Positions 1 through 12,575 of a stretch of 64,000 nt of DNA are shown here, piece by piece. The notes under the pieces were generated by a model. That model ran no database searches, had not been told where the DNA came from, and saw only the letters and a list, made by a program, of their open reading frames with translations. Source of the DNA: Heliocidaris tuberculata. Lineage: Eukaryota; Echinodermata; Echinoidea; Camarodonta; Echinometridae. Numbering within the stretch: the stretch's first letter is position 1; each line of letters opens with the position of its first letter. The stretch is from NCBI GenBank assembly GCA_025618425.1, contig CM046850.1:25817205-25881204 (forward strand), read 5' to 3'. The position numbers were made by a program, and so were the translations under genes.

Positions 1-197
1 AACTCTAAATACGATATGTAAAATTAAGTATATATTTAAATGTTAATTAATGTTTTTATCTGACCGTGACGATATTCAAATTGCATCATCTTTATGTAGC
101 ATAGTCCTTACACTGTATGGATAGATAGGGATTTGAAGTAATTTATTCCGTCTAATAATATTATGTTTTACGATGGGGTAGACGATGGAAAGACCTG

Positions 198-333
198 GGG
201 AGCATTTCATCAAGTGTTTTGTCCGTGATTTTTACCGACAAATTTGCTCTCAGCCAATCAGATGCAAGGATTTCAGTAGCTTATAACAGTTGTCGGTAAA
301 AATCACTGACAAAACACTTGATGAAACGCTCCC
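198..333. mobile_element. Short TIR element (MITE), 136 bp
   Basis: The ends are inverted copies of each other for about 45 bp: GGGAGCATTTCATCAAGTG on the left and its near-exact complement on the right. A 3-bp direct repeat, CTG, flanks both sides (195-197 and 334-336). The GGG start and 3-bp duplication fit PIF/Harbinger-type MITEs (inference). The core resembles that of the MITE at 47980-48128, including the words CTCAGCCAATCAGAT and AAGGATTTCAGTAGCTT. Confidence 0.75.
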
Positions 334-336
334 CTG

Positions 337-874
337 ATGATCTTGCTATGCTGCATGTCTTTCTACATGCCGCAAGATGGCGCTATTTCGCGTTTTAGGC
401 TGACAGACCGGATGCGAGAGATGCTTCACATTCATGTAGGCCCTATATCGTGATGAACTCATAAGTGTTTTCTATTTATGATACGAATAAACCGATTCCT
501 TTTTGTGTTAAACAAAGCATACATGATGTACTAAAAACAAATGGACAAGGAAGCTCAAACAAAATTCAAGAAGGAATAAAAATATGGAATGAAATACAGT
601 AAGAATGAAAAAAAAAAACGAGAGGTAGTGAGAGAGACTAAAAAAGGAATGAGAAAGGTAAAGGAGAGAGGTAGAAAAACGATAGAAAAGAGACAGGGGA
701 GTGAGTGAAGAGAAAAGGACAGGAGTCTAAATGGAGAGTACGAGAGTGATAGAGAGAGAGGGGGAGAAAGAAGGAGAGAGAAAGAAAGAAAAAAGAAAGA
801 AAAACGGGAAGGGAATGAAAGGGTTGAACGTAAAAGATTTTTTTTAAAGGGAGAATGATATGAAAGAAAAAAAA
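337..874. other. Non-coding, with purine-rich tract
   Basis: No gene is visible. About 605-800 is a GA-rich imperfect simple repeat. Its long open frames on the minus strand are only Ser/Phe/Leu-rich translations of that repeat. Confidence 0.6.
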
Positions 875-1275
875 AGCCATTCATTGTAAAGTAAAACAAA
901 TGGTCACATACGTGACCAACTTATTTTGCCTCATTGTTGGAAAATCATATTACATTTTATTGATTTTTTTTATATCACCAGTGACCAGTTTCGTACACGA
1001 AAAAGTTTCCCTTTTTTTGATAAGAATAAGTCATTTCCCAACTTTAATGTTTTTTCAGAGACATTTAAAAACGCCCTTTTTTGAGTGGTCACACACGTGA
1101 CCGAACCAATTTTCACCTCTTAAAAAAATAATGTTCACTCATTTATGGAAAATCACTTTCAAACTGTTCAGAGCACTCTCATCACATAGTAACGAAAGGT
1201 GGAAACTTGCACTCCAATTAGGTTTAAATGAACTATTTTTCAGGATTTTGGTCACACATGTGACTGAGAATGGCC
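875..1275. mobile_element. Probable TIR element with three GTCAC-N-GTGAC palindromes
   Basis: The left end AGCCATTC and the right end GAATGGCC are inverted. Three palindromic words lie inside: GTCACATACGTGAC (903-916), GTCACACACGTGAC (1088-1101) and GTCACACATGTGAC (1251-1264). The right terminus read inward resembles the terminus of the large element at 55011-57596 (GCCATTC followed by a GTGAC-type motif). No convincing target duplication was found, so the exact ends are uncertain. Confidence 0.45.
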
Positions 1276-2699
1276 CAGAAGCAGAAGGAAAAGAGAGAAG
1301 AAAGAGAAAATGTTGCATCAGAGAGTGATACAATCAAATACATAAGATAAAAGTTTTTCGGTAATTCATAATATTTTGTTCATAATATATTATTTCTCTT
1401 TTTTCCCCAGACAGAACACACATGCTGACGTCACTACAACCTGCGACTTCAGTATGCCTTTGCCACCACCATCATCAGCAATGCATTTCACGTTACTACC
1501 CTACACTGGGGACCAGTCTTTTCTTCCATGAATAGAGACGATGCCCCCTTCTCCAGGCCTATTATAATAGTCACGTGCACCATAGAATGTGAACGACTCC
1601 GAGACCTGACATTGTTTGAATTAAAGTTTAAAATTTTGTCATTAGGTAATCTATTGAAACAATTCAACATCACATTTATTTAGTATGTTTTATGATCAAT
1701 GTTACAAGGAAAATGTAATTTCATTACCTTATCACCATAATCGTCAATTTAGTAATTTTAAGATTATCACTGTGATCGTATTTTAATGTAATGAAAAGAT
1801 AACGCAGTGACAAAGCAATCTTTTGATACAGAAAAGGGGAAAATTTTCCATACAAGAAATAATATGCTCTTTATGCTATTCTTAGATTAAGTCCTTTATG
1901 CATGGTTTGTAAATAAATCGCGTTACGCAGTAAGGAGCTACTTTGTGCACAATTGACAATTAAAACAACAAGAAGAATTTAAAAAGTAAAGAATTACACC
2001 ATTCCATGATTAAAAAGATAATTGTGATTTATTAAAAGTCAAATAGATTAGGTACAGAGAATTGTGATCTTTCATGTTTGCTTGTTTGCAGAGCATTTTC
2101 TTGGAGAAAAAAAATATGCCTGAATAATTGATGTTCACAGTTTGAGCACATTATATCTTTCCTCATTTTTCCCAAAAGGAGTGTGATTATCTGCCAGCTA
2201 GCAAAGCAAGAAAGTGCTTTTTAAACTGACACAGTCACGTACTAACCAATTACTTGCAAAGTGTGTATCCACTGCTTTCGTTATCATCTCCCCATTTACT
2301 GCAAGTTGTAATATAAATGGTCTATAAAGACTCAAGCAAGCAAAGTGATCAAATCATTTCCTTACACCTATATTTTATATGATGTTTCATCATCCAAATT
2401 TGAATCAATATTGCTATTATTCAGGTAAAGAGCATGACCCGCGACAGAAAAAGAAATCGGAAGAAATAAAATAAGTTTTCTGAATTGTAATATCACGACA
2501 ATTATTCACTACTTTCAATACCTTTTCATTGTTTATATTGTAATGTTTGTCGTAATAGTGTGTTTCTATATACACCAGTAGTAATAGGTAATAAAATGGG
2601 AGCGAGAGGAGCTTGTTGGACAATTTCCCTTGTGTTTATCATTCCTTCCCGAAATTTCATCATCGGTATCAGTATTGTCACTTTTTGCTACATAAATAA
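1276..2699. other. Non-coding AT-rich DNA
   Basis: No gene, recognised repeat or RNA was identified by eye. All open frames are short and low in complexity. Confidence 0.5.
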
Positions 2700-3316
2700 G
2701 AACCCAAGTGCAAGTTGAATCCTGTTGATGTGGAGGGATGCATACAACTTATATTTTGTTATTCAAACATCTAAATATGTTTCAGAAACTTTAAAAAAAT
2801 TAAAATCCTTTTCTCAAAATGCTAAGCTCCACCCTAAAAAAAAAATACCCTAGATCTCATTCCTGCAATGACATCATCTGTCAATCATTAGCTAGCTAAG
2901 GAGAGACAGTGGTATGTAGCTTTACCGGAGATGACCATCTGTTCTAATAGACCACACATTGCCTACATAGAAGTTGCTATGTCAGACATGCTGTAGCATC
3001 ACCAGGAAAAAAGAATGGTAATGAGGAGTTATTGTTTGAAAGCATGCAATTCTATTGTGAGCATGTGCTGAGCTGAGCTGCGGGAAGTTAGATTCCACTG
3101 TCTATTGTAGAATGTTAGACAAGTGTAGCTGACTGAGGATTGACAAAATGTCATTGCCAGAATGAGATCTGGAGCACTTTTTTTAGGGTGAAGCTTGGGA
3201 AAAAAACTTCAAAAAACATTTTAAAAATCTATGAAACATGTCTAGATGTTTGAATAACAGAATATTAGTTGTATGCATCCCTGCGCATCAACAGGAATAA
3301 ACTTGCATTTGGGTTG
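2700..3316. mobile_element. Foldback (long inverted repeat) element, ~617 bp
   Basis: Arms of about 190 bp are imperfect inverted copies. The left arm (2700-2895) carries the words GGGATGCATACAACT and TGTTATTCAAACATCTA and AGCTCCACCCTAAAAA. The complements of these recur in reverse order in the right arm (about 3137-3316). No ORF lies inside. Superfamily unknown. Confidence 0.7.
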
Positions 3317-3564
3317 CGTTTGGGTTGCAGGGGCCTTTTTAAGGTCGGAGAGAAAAGAAAATTACACATAAGGATTTATTTATCTAAATTCACCTTCACC
3401 ATAATCCAACGTATACTACAAAGGACTTCATCAGAAAATTATTACTTTGGGGGTCTAGATTGGAAACCGGTTATACCGTGTAACTGGTAATACCACCGTC
3501 ACACCAACAAGACCGACGCCATACCGATAACAGACAGAACAAAAAATTACATTGCCACCAATGT

Positions 3565-5136
3565 TACATGTTCGTTTGTTTATAAGCATTTGTGAAAAAA
3601 ACAAACAGACTTTGAAACCTTGAAATTATAAGAGTGGCATTACTTTGTTAGAGTCATTATTATGATCGTACCTGTCCTTTATATTGTTTTTAATAAGTAA
3701 TCGAAAGTATGTGTATACCTACACTCCTTTAATATCATTTTATTTAATCATATTCGTATATATTTAGAGCATTTATATTTTTTTCACAAAGGGGTCTATG
3801 AAATGCAAGCCGAGCTTTTAAATAGACTCCTTCACTTATGTTTCTTTGCTATGCCTAGTTTTACCGAAATTATGATAGTACAACAGTTTATTATGTGTAA
3901 TTATGTCTTCTTCTTTTTTGTCCTTTTTCCTCGTATTAAACACGATCTTAATGTAATTTCGTTTGATATTAAGTCATAACAATTTGTGTATACATGTTCG
4001 TTTGTTTATAAGCATTTGTGAAAAAAACAAACAGACTTTGAAACCTTGAAATTATAAGAGTGGCATTACTTTGTTAGAGTCATTATTATGATCGTGCCTG
4101 TCCTTTATATTGTACCCCAATCACACCAAGAAGACCGACAACGGACCGACAGCAGACCGAACAAACAACCACATTACTACGAATGGCCAAGATTCTGTCG
4201 GTTTGGAATCGGGATGGAGTCGGTTTGGCGGTGTGACTCACGTATTAGAATAATAAGAGAACCACCGCCTAACGAATGGATAAGCTGAAAATCTGTGGCT
4301 ATTAAGACCTTTTCATTTATGTATTATTACACTTGAACCAATGTGATTGTACGAAATGCCCACAGAACATTTTTCAAGAATTAACCTTCGAACGTTTATA
4401 TTAAAAATTCTCTATTCATTTGTATTTCCTATCTTCATGTGGTTATAATTGTGCTACACATGTATAATAACTGGCCTGTTCAAGAAGTTTTTAATAAGTA
4501 ATCGAAAGTATGTGTATACCTACACTCCTTTAATATCATTTTATTTAATCATATTCGTATATATTTAGAGCATTTGTATATATTTTTTTCACAAAGGGGT
4601 CTACGAAATACAAGCCGAGCTTTTAAATAGACTCCTTCACTTAATATGTTTCTTTGCTATGCCTAGTTTTACCGAAATTATGATAGTACAACAGTTTATT
4701 ATGTGTAATTATGTCTTCTTCTTTTTTGTCCTTTTTCCTCGTATTAAACACGATCTTAATGTAATTTTGTTTGATATTAAGTCATAACAATTTGTGTATA
4801 CATGTTCATTTGTTTATAAGCATTTGTGGAAAAACAAACAGACTTTGAAACCTTGAAATTATATGAGTGGCATTACTTTGTTAGAGTCATTATTATGATC
4901 GTGCCTGTCCTTTATATTGTACCCCAATCACACCAAGAAGGCCGACAACGGACCGGCAGCAGACCGAACAAACAACCACATTACTACGAATGACCAAGAT
5001 TCTGTCGGTTTGGAATCGGGATGGAGTCGGTTTGGCGGTGTGACTCACGTATTAGAATAATAAGAGAACCACCGCCTAATGAATGGATAAGCTGAAAATC
5101 TGTGGCTATTAAGACCTTTTCATTCATGTATTATTA
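3565..5136 (+). repeat. Tandem segmental duplication, ~650-bp unit at ~801-bp spacing
   Basis: The stretch 3686-4329 recurs at 4487-5136, starting both times with GTTTTTAATAAGTAATCG. A 125-bp piece containing AACAAACAGACTTTGAAACC occurs three times (about 3565, 3995, 4803). Each full unit carries a small inverted element whose ends read CACACCAAGAAG and TTTGGCGGTGTGAC (about 4120-4245 and 4924-5048). The copies are nearly identical, so the duplication is recent. No gene is visible. Confidence 0.75.
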
Positions 5137-5486
5137 AGGCTTCATATTTTGCTTTGCCACTTTAATTTTGTCTCATGTATATTTTTGTCTCATGTACTTT
5201 TAACTGTAACTTGGACTTCACGGTACTAAAGTTTCTTTATGTTTTTTACTTTTTTAAAGAAAAAAATGTTTTGTAACGGCGTGCCCTAGTGTAGCTGTGC
5301 TTTTGGGACAACGCTCCTTCTAAGTATTGTAAGTATGCATGAATTATAACGAACAGTATTACTTTTATCATTTTCAATAAAGGGAAAATAAGCTTCTTCC
5401 ATAAAAAACGACAAGAGTACTAAGTATATTATTTTGTTGTTAAACTTGATATGTTTGTATTTCCAAAGACACGCCAATCTTTAACC

Positions 5487-6145
<659 letters not shown>

Positions 6146-6149
6146 TCCT

Positions 6150-7734
6150 TTTAATTTCCACTCCTACATCCCATATGTAGAGGCCTATGAATTAATTACA
6201 TAATATGTCTCACCATCCTCTTAAAACACAAATGGGAGAGTTCAAACTATTCTGAAAAACAACAACAATAAAATAAACAGATTAATGCAGAAATTATATG
6301 TAGGGTAAATTTTATCAACGCACTCCACGGATGAATCACACTTATTCTTTTCTTCAACCCCCCCCCCCTCTCTCTCTCTCCCTCTCTCCCTCTCCTTCGT
6401 TCTCACTTTGCTGTCACTTCCTACTACCCTCGCACAAACATGAAACATTTTCATTCATCATCTTCTTAGCCATAATCATTTCAACTTTCACCATTTCAAT
6501 AATTTGAAAAATAGCACATGACAATTGTCCAGGATTTGAAGTTTAAAGCCAGGACTTCAAGCACTTATCCATTTAAATTTAGATTAATTCAAGAATGGTC
6601 TATTCATATATGTGTAATACCTATTAAATAAACGTGGCCCTCGGAACGGAGGGCTGGGGCTGCAGTCTCGGTCAGTTGCAAGGGGTATTAAAATAATTAT
6701 GAGTTACCAAATATCAGAGTGAAATATGAGTTATCACTTTATTCTTTAAAAATAATGAGAACGGTAAAAATAAAAATAAAAAGAGTCCCATATTTACCAG
6801 GAAGAGAGTAGAAAGTAAAGTTCTTAACTACCCATTAAGATAATTCGAAAGACATTGTCGGTGAGATACTTCTTAAAAGGGGGTCAACAATCTTTAGGTT
6901 ATTTTCATTTCACAGAACAATTCATTCCATGATCGAGTTCCAACCTTAACAAGATAGTGAGAATTACTTGGTAATAATAACGAACACTATCCATTCCGCT
7001 AACCCGTTCCATTACCATCTCCTTTCACGTGCACACTGAGTGAACAAACAAAAGAAATCGTAAAAAGTGTATTTATTCCCCGTTTTCTATCACGAGCGCC
7101 ACCTTCCTCTTGAATAAATGAACAAAAGAAGGTAAGCTTTAGAATAAAGATCCCAAGATGCGTGGCTGATCGTAGTGGTATTGTACCTTTTACGGTAGCG
7201 GCGTTGCATAACAATAAGAATCTAAACGTGTACACGTATTCAGTAAATGCTGCGTGTAGGGTTGTTACACTCTTAATCGACCAGCGGGTTGGGTGTGTCG
7301 GTCTGTAGTGGTTCTCAAATTACTCATCCTCATCGTCTGCAATCAATTCTTACAAATCAGGGAAACCATGCATTTATCATGGAGTTGACCACGCACAGAC
7401 GTCTAGAGCAAAACTGTACCAAGTCCACATCTACACCGTAGAGCTACGTACATTACGGATCTTCAAGACAACAGAGCTTTCATACCAAAACGATCTAGAT
7501 GTATAGCATTTTGTGGCTTTGTATCACCCTCTCGCGAAAATGTAAGGGAAGCAGATTCACTTTTCAAGATTGCTGAAAGCGGTAATAATCACGTAAGTAC
7601 GTAATTAGAGGAGTAAGTGACAAGTCTGTAAATAACATTCTAAAAATAACCTCGTTATCATGAAAAACATGTGGAAACTTTAGTTTCATTATATTTCGAT
7701 ATCGAGAACACTAACTCATACGTTTGAAATTGAG
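6150..7734. other. Non-coding stretch, no gene seen
   Basis: A short C/CT run lies at about 6358-6403. The rest is unique-looking AT-rich sequence. About 7240-7560 has slightly higher GC and several CpGs, with a possible donor near 7541, but no coding potential, so an untranslated exon can be neither supported nor excluded. Confidence 0.4.
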
Positions 7735-8031
7735 ATTATTCTTCTCCTTCTTTTTCTCCTTCTTCTTCTCCTTCTTCTTCATCATCATATGGTCATCATC
7801 TTCTTCTCATCCTTCTTCATCATCTTTTCTTCTGTTTCATCATGATCATCATTTTCTTCTCCTCCCCTTCTTCTTCATCTTCTTCTTCTTCTTCTTCTTC
7901 TTCTTCTTCTTCTTCTTCTTCTTCTTCTTCTTCTTCTTCTTCTTCTTCTTCTTCTTCTTCTTCTTCTTCTTCTTCTTCTTCTTCTTCTTCTTCTTCTTCT
8001 TCTTCTTCTTCTGCTACTACTGCTGCTGCTG

Positions 8032-8105
<74 letters not shown>
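7735..8105 (+). repeat. Long TTC microsatellite passing into a TAC/ACT microsatellite
   Basis: A nearly perfect (TTC)n run covers about 7877-8012. A short (TGC)n bridge follows, then (TAC)n to about 8105. The polypurine-polypyrimidine part could form triplex (H-) DNA (known for such tracts). The Ser, Phe, Glu, Val and Thr homopolymer frames are artefacts. Confidence 0.95.
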
Positions 8106-8567
8106 GTCAGTACTATATTCCCTATAAATGTTTTACTTTGCAAATTGAACAACTGCAGCTCTTCAGCTGTATGATCGATAACCTACACATTACAAAACAA
8201 GTGTACACTACATAAACTACTATGAGGCCAGCAGCTAATACAATTATAACTTATACCAGGGTCCCCAATTATTCAGTGTGGTACTAGACTACCGGTGCTG
8301 ACTCTCTCATGAAGTCTTTTGCCCCATGGACTGAACGGTATTTGCGCTATGGCCAGCATTCCACAGGTATTTCGGCAAAAAATGACACTTTTGGCAAGTT
8401 AGAAATGACCATATCTCCGCTTTAACTACTGCGTCAATTTGTTGATGTTGACATAATTATTTAGAAAAGTAATGACACAAACTATCCAAATCTGCCATCA
8501 TTTTCCATGTCCAAAAAATATGAAAATTCAATGACTTCTTGATTTTACCTTGAATTTTACCTTGAAG

Positions 8568-8907
8568 CACTATCGTACCCCAGGGGGGGGGGGCAGGGGA
8601 AGACTGTCCCCTGACAACTTTTGACAGAAAAAATAAATCCCCCACCCCTTTAAACCTTTTTTTTTTGTTTTTTTGTTTTTTTGCTTGTCATAGAATTCTG
8701 GACCCCATAAAATCTGATACCCCTCCACTGAGCGACTTTTGGAGCCCTGGGGATTTTTTTGCGACACCCCCCCCCCCCCCCCCCCCCCCCCCCACTGAGC
8801 GACTTTTGGAGGGCTGGTGAGAAGAAAAAATACGGGTCTCCCTCCAAGCAGAATTTGACAGTTGACAAAATTTGCTCCCCCTGTAAAAAATCCTGGCTAC
8901 GCCACTG
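8568..8907. mobile_element. hAT-like non-autonomous element, 340 bp, with perfect 8-bp TSD
   Basis: CCTTGAAG occurs at 8560-8567 and 8908-8915, exactly flanking. The right end reads GGCTACGCCACTG; the left end CACTATCGTACCCC is a degraded inverted match. Inside is a long C homopolymer (about 8766-8793) and an internally duplicated CCACTGAGCGACTTTTGGAG. An 8-bp target duplication with CAGTGGCG-type termini is typical of hAT elements. No transposase. Confidence 0.85.
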
Positions 8908-9461
8908 CCTTGAAGGTCACGTATTCTGGAGACGAAATTTTGTGAGTCTGTAATTATGGCAACATATTTTCTACATCATACAGAAAATTGGAGATAAAAT
9001 ATTTTTCGTTTGCTTTTCAGCTTCTTTTAAAGTTCGCAAAAATCTGATTTTCGCTGTTGGACTAATTTAGTCTCGAAAATGTGTCAGTATCAGTAACTGA
9101 TTCAGAACATACATATGTAGCAACACTCATTGTGTGTCACACCTGTCATTCTAAATTTGCTTTTGCTGCCCAGTGTCATTAATTATTCATGATGATGTTG
9201 CCTGGACAAGATGTTGTGGAATGGCAGATGTCAAGCACAATGGGTATTATACCATGTATACTATTGGACAAAGGGAATTTCTTAAAGGCCGGGTAGTATT
9301 CCGGGGTGTATACTAGTCGGAGAGTAATTTCGCGTGGGTTGTTGTCCGTAGGGTAATTGACCTTAAGATGATTGTCCGCGGGTAGTTTCCAGGGGGCGAT
9401 GATCCGGGGTAATGTTCCCGATGCTGTATAATTTTGATATGTTTTATCCAAACGTTCATGT

Positions 9462-10699
9462 TAGTGGTGTATCTAGGGGGAACAGGGGGGCAGGGGGCAC
9501 GTGCCCCAGGCGGCACTTGGAAGGGGCGCAAAAAAAACGCAAAAGAGAGAAAGAAAAAAAAAAAGGAGGGAAATGAAGAAAAAATCATATTCCTTAAGGA
9601 TTATGCCCCCCCCCCCCATCGGCAAGGTAAATGCATTAGAAATACAGTTTTTGAGAATTTAAATGAAAAAGTTTTCTAATGCTCGGTGGCTTTCCTCCCT
9701 CGCATAATCATTTTTTTTGAGGATCTCGTAATTTCGCGCCCCCAGTATATAATTCTTAAATAGCTTTTTTTTTTAGGGTTTAAAATTAAAGAAAATAAAA
9801 ATGAAAATGTCGTTGCTTTGCTCGCTATCATGTAAGTTTTATCTGCCTCTTGCTAAATACTGCGCCCCTCATCAATAAAGTGCATAAAACAGCATTTGCA
9901 GAGGTTCAGCATGTAAAAGAAATCTCAACTTTCAGTCGGCTTGCTAACTTCCTCGACTATTTGTCAAGGGTTATCGTTAATTTTGCTCCCAATTTTAGAA
10001 GGGAATGAATAGAAAACTTATCAATGTACAAAATTCGAACTTCTCTGCCGAGTGATTGATTAACTTTGTGAAAAATTGTAAAATCAGCTCAAATGCCAGT
10101 GAATTGTGTGCAGTCCTCTAACTACATATATAATTAAGGATATGTGAAAGTATGAGAGAAAATGGAACCCGTTTACTATCCTACAAAAGAGAAAATCGCG
10201 ATCAATCGCTAGCGCAAGTCGCTCGGCTTCTTCGCTGCGCTGCAGTCACAAAAACCAAGCACCAGCGCTTGGCGATTTCAGAGCGGGTTTCCAGCCCGTA
10301 CGGTATTCTGTGATAGAGCGAGGTATGCCAACCGTAAGAGTTCTTTAGGGTTCGGTGGTACTCTATCCCGACATCAATGTTCAATCGTAAATATCTTGAT
10401 ATATAAACGACCGATCAGCTTATAAAACTCAGGCAATTCCTGTCTGAGCTAAAGGTTTGCAATTATGATTACAGCATTAGCTGGAACAGTGATTTTTTTT
10501 TTCAAATTCCTCGGCAAAGTTAATCAATGCCTTTAATTGCAGTGGTCAGTTGCAAAATTTCCTGGGTAAAATGCGCAAGAAATTGTGTATTATGGGTTAC
10601 CAATGCAAAAAATTTGCCGCTCGGTCGCTTTGCTCCCTCGCTGGTACAATAATTTTTTTTTTTTTGCCCCGGGTGTCATAATCCCTAGATACGCCACTG
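9462..10699. mobile_element. hAT-like element, ~1.24 kb, decayed
   Basis: The left end TAGTGGTGTATCTAGGG is inverted against the right end CCCTAGATACGCCACTG. Flanking octamers GTTCATGT (9454-9461) and GTACATTT (10700-10707) agree at 6 of 8 positions. G-runs sit just inside the left end. Short phrases that spell rearranged gene-like text are not coding. No transposase was seen. Confidence 0.7.
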
Positions 10700-10924
10700 G
10701 TACATTTACATGTCTTTCGTCATGTAATGAGTTGAATATGAAGTAGTATTCATTCATTGGCTTCTTACCATCTGGGATTACCATTTTCTGGTAATCATTA
10801 AAAAAACCGCATGCCCAAACATAATTTTAACTAATCCATGCTTTGGTAATATGATTATATCAGTATTGGTATCAAACAATGAGGAAAAAAGTTATTTACT
10901 AAAATATGTGAGGGAAGGAGGAAA

Positions 10925-11842
10925 CAGTGGCGGCACCAGGATGTTTAAAGTGGGGGGGGGGGCAAATGGGGGGCAAAAGAAAATGTTGGGGGGGGGGCAA
11001 GGGCGGACAAAAAAAAATTGACACTTTTTGTAGTGAAAATGTACAGAATATTCGGCTATAAACCTACCCAGATATGAGGACATTTTGAGCATCTAGCTGA
11101 ACTGCCCGATTATAAAGAGGTGTTAGTTATATACTGCGAGCGAGCAAAAATTTTGACATTTTTCGTAGTAAAAATGTACAGAAATTACATATTCGGCTAT
11201 AAAACTACCCCAATATGCATGAGGACATTTGAGCATCTTGCTGCCCGATTATGAGGTGGTAGTTATTTATTGCGAACACCATTGTCGTGAAAATGTACAT
11301 AAATTATATTCGGCTATGAAACTACCCAGATATGAGGACATTTGAGCATCTTGCTGCCCGATAATAAGGTGGTAGTTATACATTGCGAACGGGCAAAAAA
11401 AAACTACCCCAATATGAGGACATTTGATCATCTCGCGGCCTGATTATGTGGTGGGAGTTATAGGCCTGTATTGCGAGCGAGCGAAGCGAGCGAGCAAAAT
11501 TTTGACACTATTATAGTGGAAATGTACAGAAATTATTCGGCTATAAAACTACCCAAATATGAGGATATTTACACGAGCTGAGCGAACAAATTTGCCCCAT
11601 GCCCCCCCCTACCTTGATGCCGCCCCTGCTTTCCAAGTTTCCGTTTTCTTTTTCCTTCTTTTCTCCATTCCTTTTTCACTTTTTTCTTTCCTTTTCTTTT
11701 CTTTTTCATTTTCCACCCTTTTATTTTTTTTCACTCCGAAAATTATTGGGGGGGGGGGGCAACTGGGGGGGCAAAGCTTCTGACTGGGGGGGGCAAATGC
11801 CCCCCCCCCCCCATGCCCCCCCCCCCCTTGGTGCCGCCACTG
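10925..11842. mobile_element. hAT-like non-autonomous element, 918 bp, with perfect 8-bp TSD
   Basis: The TIR is CAGTGGCGGCACCA on the left and its complement on the right. GGAGGAAA flanks exactly at 10917-10924 and 11843-11850. Internally there are about five diverged direct repeats of roughly 110-120 bp (about 11035-11570) built around TTCGGCTATAAAACTACCC and TGAGGACATTTGAGCATCT. G/C homopolymers lie near both ends. Confidence 0.9.
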
Positions 11843-11945
11843 GGAGGAAAACAATCTCCGCCTCTCCCCCCCCCCCCCAAAAAAAAAAAAAAAAAAAGCA
11901 ATGTTAAGATCCGTTCATACGCATTCCAAACATTCATACCACAGA

Positions 11946-12165
11946 TAATAGCCTCCCATAGATAGTGTGTTATCTCCAGAAGGAGCAAGATCGCCTGACA
12001 AAAATAGCCTGAAAATTTTCACCTTCTTAAGGTGATAAAGATCCTATTGAAAAACTTAGATCTGGCATGAAATCAGCTTTTCTATCATCCTCATCTTAAC
12101 AATTTTCACCTCTTCGACGTAGAGGTCGCGACAGCCCCACATAGTAATGGCTCCGTGAGTGGTTT
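11946..12165 (+). repeat. Dispersed repeat, copy 1 of 3
   Basis: It shares ordered words with 63500-63775 (same strand) and 57645-57912 (opposite strand): GCCTCCCATAGA, GGAGCAAGATC, AGCCTGAAA, ATTTTCAC, GATAAAGATCC, GGCATGAAAT and AGAGGTCGYGACAG. A C run passing into an A run precedes it (11859-11898). The class is unknown. Confidence 0.6.
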
Positions 12166-12527
12166 ATGCGTTGCCCTCTCAACTTGCTCAATAACCCTTG
12201 CGATCTTCCATCTTCTCTATTTTGTTTATTCTTCGCAGTATTGACACCGTGTGCTCTTGAGCGCTGTTTTCCCGATACATGCGCAAAGAGTGGAATTAAA
12301 ATCTATGTTTGCTTAACATCCAGTCAGACTATGCTTGATGACAAAAGAGGCTTCTTTTACGAAGAGGGGTGACTCCACCTGAATACAATTGCAAACACCA
12401 TGATTATAAGAGGTTTTAAAATCCTGGAGGGGTAACAAATTGAAGAATGGGTACACTTTACCATGTTGCGTTGGCGTATATGGCATATACGAATCTCACT
12501 CATGTTCAGAGAGGTAAGGCTGCGCAT

Positions 12528-12575
<48 letters not shown>

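Noticed and set aside
7724..8215. Long open frames encoding runs of Ser, Phe, Tyr, Glu, Val or Thr
   Set aside because: They are translations of the TTC/TAC microsatellite in every frame, with no other protein feature.
9179..9588. Pro/Ile/Tyr-rich minus-strand open frames near 9.3 kb
   Set aside because: They come from a short repeated genomic phrase (TTCCGGGGTGTATACT and similar) and the end of a hAT-like element.
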